Of a stretch of 64,000 nt of DNA, positions 1-11,553 are shown piece by piece. The stretch is taken from the NCBI RefSeq assembly GCF_029852145.1, contig NC_079974.1, positions 8,168,348 to 8,232,347 on the forward strand. The letters are read 5' to 3'. Position numbers and translations under genes: made by a program. The stretch's first letter is position 1. Every line of letters starts with the position of its first letter. The DNA comes from Microplitis mediator. Taxonomy: Eukaryota > Arthropoda > Insecta > Hymenoptera > Braconidae. The notes under the pieces are model-generated. The model had not been told where the DNA came from. It saw only the letters and a list, made by a program, of their open reading frames with translations, and did no database searches.

Positions 1-15
1 TATTTGGACATAACA
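1..15 (-). repeat. Start of the 3' LTR, cut by the window edge
   Basis: The first 15 bases are identical to 12969-12983. On the minus strand they read as the LTR start TGTTATGTCCAAATA. The bases just upstream on that strand (complement of 16-27) are G-rich, CCGGGGGAT, and could be the end of a polypurine tract. Confidence 0.8.
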
Positions 16-2042
16 ATCCCCCGGAAAGTAAGAGGGTTGCAAAATTCTCTTGCTTTCCTAAACATATGTCCTCTCTTTTAAGAAGCTCGCGATAACGCTT
101 ACAAATTTAGTTAAAAAGAACTTACAACTAGATATATGAAAATATTTAAAATATAGAAGATTACATTTGAGTTTCCCAATATTTATGGTGTATATGTATG
201 TATATATATGTTAATATGAATTTTATATAGTTTTTTTCTTAAAATATATCATTTCCCATTACCAAAATAATTATAATTATTCTTAAATATAAGGATTACA
301 TAGTATGATTATCCCAAATTAGGATTACAATATTATTTATTTCAACTTTTCACACGCATATGATGCGTACACTTAAGCATATTTATGACCTTGAGAAAAT
401 AAAGGCAAAGTGAATTTCAACATGTTTTACAATTTAGTTTAATAGTTTTAAGAGTGACTTTTATCATTTTATTCATAAGTTTAATTCCATGTGATTTTAA
501 CAAACACTCTCACAGCTACCGCGTCTTATTACCGCTGACGGTGCGTTTATACGTTAAGTCGGGCATTCAGTCATCTGATTTGGAACTGGCACAATGTGCA
601 CGTCTTTCGATCAAAAGTATGACCTTGGGGATCCCATTTATTATTTTATAAGATTTTACGCCGAATTTACTTGTATTCGGAGGAATTTTTTTTTCAATTT
701 GGGATCCCAGAATTCACATTTGTGAGTGTTATTACTCGTGTGGTGTGTGTAATAATCTGTTACACGTAAGTGTTAAAGTGTCAAGTCTAGTTGATTGTGA
801 TTGTAGTGTTTATTAATTCGTCTATTTATCCAGTTTTATTCAAGTCTGGGTTCTCTACCGTGCTGTCCATCCCGGCTAAAGCGTGAGCTTTTCCTGGCAT
901 GGAGTAAACATCTTTGGAGGGAAAAGGACGAGGACTTGGATGATTGGATGAAGGACTGGATATCAATTTCCTGGCTTTTTAGGGAAGATGGAGGTGATGA
1001 GCCAGAAGAGTAGGAATTCGAGGTAGCGGAAGAAAATGGGGCAATTCGGCCATCACCAGCGTTCGCTGGGTAACCGAAGTGATGTTACCACTTGCAAGTC
1101 AAGTTCACCTGTCGGTTTTCTCTTTTTAATAAAGAGAAAATGAGCTTAAAGATCGTGTGTTCCTTCTTTTAACTCAAAAATTCGCCCATTCCGTCAAATA
1201 ACCATATACAACTTGGATATGGTTAAATATGCAAGTGTATACGTCAAGAAAACTTGGTTTTCCCGTTTCTTTTTGAGTTTAAAGTTTTTTTTTTTTTTTT
1301 TTTATTACGGCGCAATTATCTAAATTCGCCAGGTAAGTGTTCTTAGTTTATTATGGAACTTATGACTAGTCTGAGGTGAGTAACATCCTGAAGTTGGTTT
1401 TTGAAAGAAAAATTTCTTTCTATTTACTGCTTCCATTTTCTTGTTATAGGTGGTGAAAAGGAGTTTTATTAAGGAGTTTCCATGGGGTTTAAATTTTCAA
1501 AAGGAGAATTTGGCAGAGAAATGGCGTCCTGTAAGAAAATTTTTGTTAAGGCTGTGATAATATTTGTCAGCGGCTGTCATCTGCGTTTGGATTCGCGCAT
1601 GCGCTATGAAAGGTAAACGTTTAAATAATTTGCTTTAATTTCAAAAGTAATTTCGCGGTTTTTAACAGGAATTTACCAATTATCCTGTTTCCTCGAATGT
1701 TCAGGTGATTTTAAATTTCTTTAATAGTTAAAATGTAAAAATCTGTTATTAAATTTTCCTTTCTTTTTCCAAAATCTATCTGGTAAACTTAAGTCTAGTA
1801 GTATGTTTCTTAGTTAAAATTTTTTCTCTTTTTTTAAAATAAAGTGGAGGTAAAATAGGAATCTTCCTCAAAGATAACTATAGATATGTTTAAATGAATC
1901 CAAAAATTTGTAAATGTTTTCAAAAATGGCCCCGAAAATTAGTTCGGGATCAGTTCCTAAATAATTAGAAGAAGATTGCTATTTTTACCACGTGAATTTT
2001 TTTTTGGTTGATTATACATTATTCTTATCTTATTTAGGTTGA
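16..2042 (-). other. Non-coding 3' region of the env-bearing element
   Basis: About 2 kb between the env stop and the 3' LTR with no convincing reading frame. This is long for an errantivirus 3' region. A more GC-rich block around 830-1180 and splice-like GTAAGT/GTGAGT strings on the plus strand (near 1330 and 1375) suggest that unrelated sequence may have inserted here. I could not identify it. Confidence 0.4.
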
Positions 2043-3200
2043 TTATATTGGTGCGTTAAAGTCGGAAAGACGGAGACCTCTGGATGTACGAGTTAGAGTT
2101 GTTCGCCGATTTGCGGAGAAGGAGACATGAGTTGGTGTCGACGGATGATCTTGGAGTTCGATGACCTCTGGTTGGTCCTTAATTTGGACTGCCTTTGGTT
2201 TGAGATCGGAGGTACGTTTGGCTTCTGTTATTGTCTTATGAAGTACCTCGACTGGCTGCTTGTTTTTCTTGTAGGTGAAGCAGCGCCTCTTGCCTGAGCA
2301 GATACAAAACTTGAGGAAAACTGGCACGATGAGAATGACACACAAGATGACGAGGATAGACATATTTCCCGCCGTCATCGTTCGTTGTATCTCGTCCTCC
2401 TGATGATGCAGCGCTATTTCAGACATCCGGTTTTCTGTTTCTTCTAGTCCTGCTCCCCAGGGTTGAAATTTATCGATTGTGTTTAACGGGTCGATGGTCT
2501 TTTTGAAGAGAAACCCTGAGACTTTGGGCTCCGCTGTTAGATTAGTTGACAGTGCTTCCAAGGTTAAATTTAACTTCGGCAGCGTGATATTCAGCTGGGT
2601 GATTTCCTCATCTATACTTTTGATTAAGTATTTTCCGTTTTTCATTTCGCATCTGCCCTGGATATGGATCATCCCTGTTCCATTGATGTAGTAGTCTTTT
2701 TCGACTGGGTCCAAACATTTGAGACTTAATTTTTCCTCTTTGCAGGTCGAGTAAGCCCAAGAGTTTGGTTGATTGAGCTTTATCCATGTAGCTTTGCAAT
2801 CGGGGATAATGCGGATGTTGCAAGTTCTCGAAATGTCTTCTGTCGATTTCAAGAGCAGCTTCATGTCGCAGTCGACTTCTTCAGGATCTTCTGTAGATTG
2901 AAAAGGAATATCGGGACGACACGATAGATCTTCTCCGATGGTTCTGCATTTATTTATATATTCAGAGTCTGCCAGGAAAAACCTTCGCAGGCCTGGATCT
3001 GTAACCAAGAACCTTTTGGATGGTAAGATGGTCAAAGTTTGAATTTTTCCGTTCACGTTTTCTGGTTTTGGCAACGGTCTCATTTCATACGATAGTAGCG
3101 GAATCTTGTGGAACAGAGGCAAGGTTACTATAATGAGCAGATAACCTTTTGCCCTCGCTACCTTTACTGTCGATACTGCTGACAAGGTTGAGAGGTCCAT
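2043..3200 (-). pseudogene. env: Env C-terminal part (surface-exposed region plus membrane anchor)
   Basis: A 385-codon frame that continues the N-terminal Env piece in the same frame across a TAG at 3213-3215. It holds many cysteines, several N-glycosylation sequons (NGT, NIT, NLT) and a hydrophobic segment at about residues 279-300, followed by a basic, Cys-rich stretch (CICSGKRRC). These features suit a type I viral fusion protein with a ~85-residue cytoplasmic tail. In the family this half carries the ectodomain and the transmembrane anchor. The ATG at 3198-3200 is only the first one after the stop and is not the biological start. Apart from that stop the segment looks well preserved. Confidence 0.82.
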
Positions 3201-3212
3201 CCTGTCAATCGG

Positions 3213-4064
3213 CTAAGGTGGATTAAAATCAGGATGTTTCCACATGATGTCGATCGTTGCTTTGTAAAGTTGTTTTGGCGATATCGCTTGAGGAGAGAGT
3301 CTGCCGGCTTTTGCCTCTTCAATGATGGTTTCGGCCTCTCTCAGGACTCGTAGGTGGTGATTGGCGACTTCTAAGCGCTCATCCCCCAGCATGAGAACTT
3401 TCGTGACGTAGACGACTTTTTCTAAGGAGTTTAGCGTTGCGTTTATGAATGCGTGAGTGACGTCCGCGAGTTTGTTCAGATTTGACTGCATCTGAGCCTC
3501 ACTCTGAGGGATGGTATTAATCTCACTCTTGACGATGTGAGTGGCGTTCTGTACCAGGTGCACCATTTCGGCATTATCTTGGTATAACTTGTTGATTTCC
3601 TTATTAATGTGTTCCTTGTCTTCATAATCCATGGTCCCAAACAATTCTCGAGAAATCGTGCCTATGAAACCGAACCATGGAGCTCTCTGGTTACGGTCAG
3701 GTGGCGGTGTTTGGAAATTCGTTTCGTCGAGGAGTTGGTCTAAGCGATGCATGGTCTGATATGTTTGAACCTGTACCTCATTTATCATGTCGATTTTCAG
3801 ATAATGCATGCAGGACCCGACGTCGATGATCTTGGCACAAGCGAGCATGGTTGAATGTATATGTTCCAACTCGAAGGGGTACAGGTCTACCAACCCTTTG
3901 ACGTTAATGGAAGAAATGATGCACCAATTTTCTTCAATCAAGTGAATCCTCTTAAATGGGTCATACAATAACCCTGGGTTGTCCGCCAATGGTTGAATGG
4001 TCATGACGTCCTTGGATTGGCTGCCTTCTATGATGATGATCAAGAATATCAAAACCGCCTTCAT
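3213..4064 (-). pseudogene. env: Env N-terminal part with signal peptide, cleavage site and fusion peptide
   Basis: A 283-codon frame. Residues 1-17 form a strongly hydrophobic signal peptide. Residues 124-127 (RNQR) fit a furin-type cleavage site, followed by APWFGFIG and LFGTMD, the pattern seen at the fusion peptide of errantivirus and baculovirus F proteins. Coiled-coil-like helices follow. The frame ends in a TAG at 3213-3215 and resumes in the same frame. The ATG at 4062-4064 lies 24 nt past a good splice acceptor, consistent with expression from a spliced subgenomic RNA. Homology is judged from motifs only. Confidence 0.87.
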
Positions 4065-4087
4065 GGTGGTAAATTATTTCCTTGGAT

Positions 4088-4100
4088 CTGAAACAGAGAA
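4088..4100 (-). promoter_or_regulatory. Probable splice acceptor for env mRNA
   Basis: On the minus strand a pyrimidine-rich run ends in CAG (TTCTCTGTTTCAG). It lies between the integrase stop at 4103 and the env ATG at 4064. Errantiviruses express env from a spliced RNA, and this site is where the acceptor should be. I did not identify the donor. Confidence 0.55.
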
Positions 4101-4102
4101 CT

Positions 4103-5551
4103 TTATAAAGGTTTAGCCTTTTGATCGACAGCAGGTTTAGCCTTATTAGGGTTGACCAGTTTTCGGTTCCCTTTGTCATTCAGGTAAATAAGACTTCCAA
4201 ATTCGTTAATTTCGACAATTTCATAAGGCCCGGTGTAATAAACATCGAGTTTATTTTTCCTCGGCTCTTTTAGAACATAAATAAAATCACCTACTTTAAA
4301 GGTTCTGGCATGTATGTGTCGATCATAACGAATTTTGGAATTTTGTTTTGCCTTATTGAGACAATCAGCAGCGATTTCTCTAACTTCTGATAATCTTCCC
4401 ATAAGGTCAGCGAGATAATCAGAATACGTTTCGATTCTGGAATAATCAGGGAATTGGGTTGGCAATCGAGCTCTTCGACCAAACATCAACTCAAATGGAG
4501 TGAATTTGGTAGAGGTGTGCACGTTTGTATTGTAACTCAACGCAGCAAGACCCACATATCGATCCCAGTTCGGATACTTATCTGAAATTACTCGCAAAAA
4601 GTCTATTAATGGTTGAGGGCTCCGTTCTAAGGACCCATTCGACTGGGGGTAGTAACCCGAAGTCGTTAATCTTTGTATTTTTAAAGCTTTTGCAAGCTGT
4701 TGTATTATTTTCGAGGTAAATGACGTACCTTTGTCTGAGAGGATGACTCTCGGACACCCATAGTAACACATATATCGATCGACAAGGGCTTCTGCCACTG
4801 TTGTCGATCGGATATCGGGTATTGGGATCGCGGTTACGGCTTTTGAAAAGTTATCCTGGATCGTCAGGATATGGACATTTCCACTTCTGGTCATTGGAAG
4901 TGGTCCAACGGTATCGATGGAAATTATCTCGAAGGGCTCGAAGGGAGTATCGGTGATCATCATTGGTTGTTTAGTTTTTATTCGCGTGAGTTTGTTTTTC
5001 TGGCAAATTTCACATTTCTGGATAAATCTATAGATTTTTTCCTTCATGCCGGGCCAGTAGAATCTCTCGCGGATTCGCCAATAAGTTTTCACGACACCTT
5101 TGTGGCCTGCTATAGGGCTACAGTGGTTTTCTTCGATGATTTTATCTTGTAATTCTTCGGCAGGAACTTCTATATTTCCTTCGCAAAGAGTTACCTCGAT
5201 TGGACAATCGCCCAATTCTTGTATGAGATAAGGCTTTATGTTCAAATCGTCGAAGTCATCCCCCTGTTTCGCTATGCGGAACGTATAAATCTCATGTTTG
5301 AACATGGATGCTCGTAGATTTCGTAGTCCTTTGATTAAATTTGTTAAATCAATTTTTTCGAAATGATTCTTCTTAACGAAGACAGTAAAGATAAGGCATT
5401 GACCCAATTTAGTAACAAGTACGTCACCCATTTTTGGTTTAGCCACCTTCAGGTCTTCCCGATTGATGAAGGTAAGATCTCTCAACAGACGTGAAACTGG
5501 TTTCATCATCTCGCAATCCAGAGACAGGAAATGCACCATGTGATCTCTCAC
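4103..5551 (-). pseudogene. pol (IN): Integrase of the env-bearing element
   Basis: About 480 codons. An HHCC zinc-binding module has H143, H150, C180 and C183. The catalytic core has D213 (SIDTVGP), D273 (LSDKGT) and E309 (NGSLE), which is exact DD-35-E spacing. A C-terminal domain follows (VGDFIYVLKEP, then a GPYEIVEI-type motif), as in Gypsy integrases. The frame is open upstream of 5551 as far as the TGA at 5561-5563, so the GTG taken as start here is arbitrary. The mature protein would be cut from a polyprotein. The catalytic residues are intact even though neighbouring regions are broken. Confidence 0.92.
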
Positions 5552-5560
5552 ATACGTGAT

Positions 5561-6001
5561 TCAATCTCGACTGTCTTTGAATTTAATTCGATTTTCAGGC
5601 AGTTTCTGAGGTCTGTCAGATTCAGAACTAGATAAAGAGGAAACTTCAGGCGGTGAGTAGTTTTTACCACTCAAATCTTCGGCTATGTCTGAAGATGGAG
5701 GGTCGAAGACGCACCATGGAGCTTGATTCGGAAATTTAGGTGGCAAATCGTCATTCACAGCCGGCTCATCCCCCAGTTGTTCGTCAACAACTTCCGGATG
5801 TGTCACATGGCGAGGATCAGATTCGTTTGCCTGCTCATTTCCGTCGTCTTGTTTTTGGTGTACTTCTACTTGAATCACCGTGGCTTCGTCATCTTGTGTG
5901 GTCTCTGATCTGTTTGATTGAGAGGAGCTCTCTTCCCTTCTCGTTAGATCATCTGTAGAATTTTTATCTGGTGATTTGGGTCGCTGGTTTTCGTTCAGCA
6001 A
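5561..6001 (-). pseudogene. Acidic, Ser-rich linker of Pol (downstream part)
   Basis: A 146-codon stretch rich in D, E, S, N and Q with no recognisable fold. It is in the same frame as the integrase ORF and is separated from it only by a TGA. It continues the low-complexity linker seen at the end of the RNase H frame. Between 6144 and 6002 the linker appears to run for about 45 codons in another frame, so at least two frame changes are implied. Most Gypsy elements have a short tether between RNase H and integrase, so a linker of several hundred residues is unusual. Confidence 0.6.
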
Positions 6002-6144
6002 CGTTTTTCATTTTCATTGGTTTTTGGAGAAATTTCCTTCATTCGCTTGGGAGTTTCCTGGTGTGCTATACTGGAAGATGCAGCTGGAAAATCTTCAGTG
6101 TTTAAGGTTTGAGAAGTAGAAGGTCTTGCTGTGATGGTAGAATT

Positions 6145-7317
6145 TCAATTGTCTGCTTCTACATCGTCATTCCAATAGAAGGTTTTAGAATGGTCATCGT
6201 ATTCCAGCCCTTTATGCTCTTTCTGTGCAGCTCTCAACACAGTGTGTTTCCACATGGGAGTAGATGGGCTTGAACCACCACTTAAATATTTTTCGCGAAG
6301 TTGGGTAGCTCGCGACAACGGTGGAGTTGCTGGATTTGTTTCAACTTGGACTTCTGGTTCAGAGCAGCTGGCTTGGCTGGAGTCTTCATCTTCTTCAGTA
6401 TTTTCATTATCTCGAAGAAATTCGTCTTCTTCTTGTTCTTCTATTTCTTCGGATTCGTCCGGGTCTTTGTTTTCATCGTATTCGTGCGGAAGGTAACTCT
6501 GTTCAAGATATTCTCTGACTTCCTTGGCCACCTGAGGGCTGACTACTGGCAGTGGATTGTAGTAGTCGTCTGGATGGACAGAGCAATCCGCTTCTTTATC
6601 TGGGATGTTAACGGTTCGTTGTTCAAGAGCTCTGTTGAAACGTTCGAATGATTTTCTCAAATCTTCCCGCAATTGTTGTCGATCTATAGCCTCGGGCGAA
6701 TTTTCATCCCCCTGATCGCTGGAGCTTTTATTCTGTTCGTTCATCAGATATTCTTCGTTCATGAGTCGGACTGCTTCTTCTTCCTCCTCGTCTGTTTCTT
6801 CAGAATTCGTTTCAGGCTCTGGTTCTGGAAGCACTGGAACTTGAGGGCCTGATGATGGTACAGGTTGGTTTGCTTCGAATACGTCGTCTTCGATAGACCC
6901 TGAAACGTTAGGTTCAGCAGTGCTTATTTCGCAATAATTTACCTTTTTCCGATTTGGGTTCAATTCTGTGGCTCGTCTCATTCGTAGACGAGATGCAATT
7001 GTATCACGAGGTTGCGGAGCGCTGTTAACACGGGGTTTATTCTTGCTTCCCGGTTTTCGACCTCGTTTTACTGCTGCTATTGCTTCGTCGTCAGGACAAG
7101 AATTTTTCCTGAGCGGTAACATTACAGCTTCTTTGATGGGTGTTTCATCTGAATTAATCTCTGCCGGAAATCTTCCTTCGGGATTGTAAGATAATCCTTC
7201 GGCATATTGCTCAGAGATTTTATGACGAACAACAACAGAGAATCTATATTCACTTAATTTAGATCTCCATTTGATTTGGCGTTCTGTAACGGTTTGGCTA
7301 TCCTTTAACCAGGACAT
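6145..7317 (-). pseudogene. pol: RNase H C-terminus plus long acidic linker
   Basis: Residues 1-50 resemble the end of a Gypsy RNase H (a WLKD block, then HKISEQYAEGLS, corresponding to the usual HxPGxxNxxADxLSR). The rest, about 330 residues, is acidic and disordered, with runs of E and D and many N, S and P. It is in frame with the RT ORF across a TAA at 7333-7335. Codon use stays balanced, so the linker looks like true coding sequence and not drifted non-coding DNA. Confidence 0.72.
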
Positions 7318-7332
7318 ACAAGGACTGCTTGT

Positions 7333-9717
7333 TTACAAGGCGAAGGGCTTACCATAGAGGTAAGGCCGGAATTGTTGCACCGCATACAAAACCGCCAAAC
7401 ATTCTTTTTCGTTATGTGTATATCTGGTTTCAGTTTCTTGCAAAACTCTAGATGTACATGAGACAATTTTCTCGACATTTGCATCCGGGTTTTCAGGAGT
7501 TTGATCTTCGTTATCGAGTTCTTGGCTCGAGATACCCGAGATGCCAAAATCGGATGAACTAGTTGCTAGTATAAACGGTCGATTAGAATCTGGGTAAGCG
7601 AGGAATGAATTCTCGCACAATGCATTCTTTATGTCATCGAAAGCTTTTTCAGAATCAGCTGACCAGACGAACGGTTTAGTTTTTCTGGTAAGGTCATTGA
7701 TTGGTTTCGCTCTTTCAGCGAAGTTTTCGATGAAACGTCGGTAGTAGTTAGCTAATCCCATAAATTTGCGCGCCTCCGTATGATTACGGGGGTGGGACGC
7801 ATTTTTAAGGGATGAAATTTTCCTTGGGTCGGGTTTTACGCCATCTTTAGTGATAATGTGACCCAAATATTCCACCTCGGGGCAGAGAAATTTACATTTC
7901 TCGGGCTGAAGAGTTAGCCCAGCCTCTCGAAGGCGGTTGAAAAGTCTTTGCACTCGTACTTCGTGCTCTTCAAGTGAAGATGCGTAACTTACGAAATCAT
8001 CCAGGTAAATGAACAATTCGGTGCCTTTTAAATCACTCATAGTGGAGTCCATCATGCGTTGGAAAATTGCCGGAGCGCACTCAAGCCCAAAAGGCATGCA
8101 GCAATATTCCCAATGGCCATCAGGGGTAGAAAACGCAGTTTTCTCAGCATCTCTGGGATCCATTGGTACTTGATGGAAACCGCTTGCAAGATCAAACACG
8201 CTGAAATATTTCGCTCCACCGAGTTGATCTAGAATGTCAATTATGAGTGGTAAGGGATAAGCATCCCCGATGGTTATTTTATTCAAATTTTGGAAGTCGA
8301 TAACCATTCTCCATTTTTTATTACCTTGCGCGTCAGATTTCTTAGGGACGATCCACAAGGGCGAATTATACGGAGATTTTGATTTACGTATAATTCCTTG
8401 TTTAAGTAAATTATCGACTTGTTTCTTAATTTCCTCGCGATGTTCTTGAGGGAAACGGTATTGTTTGATTCGGACTGGCGTATCACACGTGGTTTCGATT
8501 TTACAAGTGAACTTTTTAGATCGTCCCAGGCGATCGCCAGGAAGGTGAAAAATATCATGATTTTTCTGTATGAGTTTAAATATTTGTCTTTTTTCGAGTC
8601 GATTGAGATGGTCCGTCGGAATTTTATTAAGGATCGCGTCGATACGCTCCCTTCTGGAAAAGGATTTCCTTTCAGGTGAGGAATCAGACATCTCCGAATT
8701 TCCATCTGAAAGATCTGGATGGTCGTATTCGAATTCTTCGAGAATCTGAGGCTCGATGTTGATTTCTGCTGGGTCCAATGTCGTGTTGATCACCATACAC
8801 ATCGCCTGGCCATCATCCACAGAAACAACGGCTTCGCCCATTAAGAGTCCTTCTTTAAGAGGAATCTTACGGAGGTAGCCTTGTCTGATTTTTGGATTCA
8901 AGACAGGTACGGAGACAGACATTCGCATACGGGGTGGAATGACATACGAACGTGATGGCTTTACCCCTAAGCTGAAGTATAGGGGTCGGGAAGGTCTGGA
9001 AAATAAATTCAGAGATTGATGATGATACGAGATTTCGGCCTGTTCCTTTCTCAGGAAGTTGTTTCCCAAAATGCCCACGCCATTGATGGGTAAATTACCC
9101 TCACAAACGTGAAATCGAATTTTGGATCCCAAAACTTTCAGTTCGACAGAACCGATCGTCTCCATGGGATGCCCATTTAAACCTCGGAGTAGCATCGTGT
9201 CACCACGATCCACTCTAATTTCGGGTTTAAGGGCAGAAGAATTTATTAGACATACGTCCCCCCCTGTATCCACGAGGAAACATTGTAGTTCTCCATGAAG
9301 AGAATTACATGAATCGAATATTTTTGGGCCTGTCCCCAGCGACAGGATATACCCTCCCTCAAGGTCGTCTTCCATTGTGAAAGGAATAGGACGGGTAGGT
9401 CGATTTTTGAGGACCAGCGTATTCCAGTAAAAGGAAATGCCAGCTCGATCTTTGATGAAAAATTCGTTTCCAAGGATACCCGGGTAACCTCCAGATGATC
9501 TGGGTACAACCTGGAAACAGACATCTACTTCAAAGACGTTGAGTGTCACAGTTCCGATGATTGGCATACTGCTGGTCGCTATGCCGCCCACTTTACCTCC
9601 GTTTTCGGGGTAAAAGATGGTGTTATCCCCCAGAGCGTCGATACAAAGGAGGTTCAGATCAGAACCTGTATCCAATAAAACTTCGCAACCACCCTGGGAG
9701 AGGTCTGGAGATTTCAT
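7333..9717 (-). pseudogene. pol: Pol: two protease-like domains, RT, RNase H start
   Basis: A 794-codon frame. Two successive retropepsin-like units are visible: DTG at 16-18 with GILGNEF near 80, and DTG at 150-152 with GILGNNF near 215. The reverse transcriptase follows, with RMVIDFQNLNK near 470, FSVFDLASGFHQ near 505, MPFGL near 541 and YLDD at 571-574. RNase H starts near 713, but the usual catalytic TDAS is TSSS at 719-722, so its first aspartate appears lost. The frame stops at TAA 7333-7335 inside RNase H. A TGA directly precedes the ATG at 9715-9717, and gag ends 27 nt upstream in another frame, so normal Gag-Pol frameshifting is not evident in this copy. Confidence 0.92.
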
Positions 9718-9743
9718 TCAGACTCTCGGACCTTTACCGATTA

Positions 9744-11105
9744 CTAGTGCGAGGGCTTCGGGCGTTGAAGGATTTTGAATTCCTTCGCGGTCTGAGGCCT
9801 CTGCTGGACACTCGTGGATCGGCGAGGCTCGCGGGGCATACTCGCAGTCGCCTCGACCTGTCGAGCACCCATTAAGTTTAAATGATCGTCGTTGTTTTTC
9901 CTTGGGGCGGATTTATTCGAATCGCGGTGAGGGCAGAACGGACAGTCGCAACATGGAGCGTTTAGTTTCAGGTGCTCCAGTTTTTCAGTGTCTATGTCAT
10001 CGGGATCAAACGTCACAGTCTTTTGTCTGGCTGGAACTTGCTCATCTGTACGTGAACGTGGAGGGCTTTTCTTGTACGTTCGTGGAGTCAAATCATCGTC
10101 CCGGTTCTGACTGCGTCCCCCTTTACTTGAGGTGTAAGCGTAAGTTAAGTAGTCTGCGGACTCTGCACTGGCGTCAGAGTCTACACTGTCTTCGTCGTCT
10201 GTGTCATATTTACTCTGTCTGTGGTTATTTTTAGAGTAACTAAATGTTCGCCCTCTAGTCTCTCTACGATCGTCGAAATCGTCATAATCCCGACGAGGTC
10301 TCTGATAGTCGTCTCTCGGGTAGCGTCTGTTATAGTCTCGGTCATAGTCTCGACGGTCTTTATGAGGATTACGTGAAAACTCGTTAGAATCGCGTTTCCG
10401 AGCAGGCCGCAAACATTCGCGAGTTCGCTCTTCCTTAATCGCCTTGTAAAGCTCTTCTAGCGTTCCAGGGTTTTTTAGACGCGCAAGACATTTTGGGAGG
10501 TCAGGCAAAGCGGAGTAAAGAAGGTCGAATGCAACCTTTTCTTGTTGCGACATGATGGCATCTCGATTCTCGGCTGGTAGTGCAGCTTCCAGGCCTTTGA
10601 TCATTCTGCGTAACCTGAAATAAAAATCTTCGATGGTTTCCCCGTCTTTCGGGGACGCTGCAGCTAGACGTTTGTGCCAGATAAGGGCAGGATCACCGTG
10701 ACGAAACCTTTCGCCCAGAGCGTCGAGAAGTTCTTCAACGCTGTGAATCGGAGTATATTCAATGATGCTCTTAGCACGACCCGAAATTCTCTTTGCGATT
10801 TTTGCAACGAACATGATATGGTGGTCTGGGAGGATGCATGGTAACCAGCTTCGTACGATTGCGTCAAATTCTCTGAAATCTAGTTCGCAATTTGGGCCTT
10901 CACCGTTAAATTTAGGTAGCTCTCGATAGAGATCTTTGGCCGTATCGTACTGGGTTGGTGGGGTGTTTGCATCGTGCAGAGTAGCATCGAGCCGGATGAG
11001 GGGTCTCTCGTTATCAGGCATTTCTGCTTGTAAGCCGTGAGCTGGGGGAGGCGTTAGATTTCTTCGCCTCCGGTGTTGTTTATTACGAGTAATGGTGGTG
11101 ACCAC
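9744..11105 (-). CDS. gag: Gag of the env-bearing element
   Basis: 453 codons. The region after residue 45 (LPKFNGEGPNCELDFREFD) is the retrotransposon Gag capsid fold seen in insect Gypsy elements. The middle is rich in R, D and Y (positions ~235-290), as expected for RNA binding. A small Cys cluster (CCDCPFCPH) near residue 390 replaces a classical CCHC knuckle. The ORF is intact and ends at TAG 9744-9746. The ATG start lies about 430 nt inside from the primer site, a reasonable leader length. Confidence 0.85.
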   Translation of the reverse strand: MVTTITRNKQHRRRRNLTPPPAHGLQAEMPDNERPLIRLDATLHDANTPPTQYDTAKDLYRELPKFNGEGPNCELDFREFDAIVRSWLPCILPDHHIMFVAKIAKRISGRAKSIIEYTPIHSVEELLDALGERFRHGDPALIWHKRLAAASPKDGETIEDFYFRLRRMIKGLEAALPAENRDAIMSQQEKVAFDLLYSALPDLPKCLARLKNPGTLEELYKAIKEERTRECLRPARKRDSNEFSRNPHKDRRDYDRDYNRRYPRDDYQRPRRDYDDFDDRRETRGRTFSYSKNNHRQSKYDTDDEDSVDSDASAESADYLTYAYTSSKGGRSQNRDDDLTPRTYKKSPPRSRTDEQVPARQKTVTFDPDDIDTEKLEHLKLNAPCCDCPFCPHRDSNKSAPRKNNDDHLNLMGARQVEATASMPREPRRSTSVQQRPQTAKEFKILQRPKPSH

Positions 11106-11535
11106 ACCCTAAGGTGTTGGTGAAGCGACAATTTTATGAGTCGTTAAACTCGAAATGTAAATTGCTGACTTAGTCAGACAGAGAGAGAGAGAGAATTACT
11201 TCCAACAGCTCGAAGCTGTGACAATAAAGTCGATGTTTGACTTTTCGCTGACTTTGCGGTTTGGTCGCGAAGTCGCGGACTATGAACTCAGGTGTTTCGC
11301 AACTCGATTGAGGGGCAGAAAACGCTGAGTTCGCAATACGTGGAATTGCTAACCGTTAAGGTGTGGCAAGTACAAGAAAACAGGGTGTGGCACTTGCAAA
11401 AGGGCCACGAAAATATAATTTTTAAATTTTTAGAATTTTGAAAATAGGAAAATTACCACAAATCTACCTTTAATGTCAAAATTGGTAGAAAAATGATACC
11501 TGTGGCTCAAAAAGAAGGATTTTTAACTTAGAAAA
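11106..11535 (-). other. 5' leader between primer site and gag
   Basis: About 430 bases without a reading frame, including a short (GA)n run near 11178-11194. It is likely the untranslated leader that carries packaging signals and the splice donor for env. No donor was pinned down. Confidence 0.5.
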
Positions 11536-11552
11536 TCCCACCGCTGCCACCA
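11536..11552 (-). other. Primer binding site (PBS)
   Basis: Minus-strand TGGTGGCAGCGGTGGGA begins one base after the LTR end. It has the TGG start expected from pairing with a tRNA 3' CCA. I did not assign the tRNA with certainty. Confidence 0.75.
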
Positions 11553-11553
11553 G

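Noticed and set aside
454..651. 65-codon ORF near the left edge
   Set aside because: No domain, in the non-coding 3' part of the retroelement and on the opposite strand.
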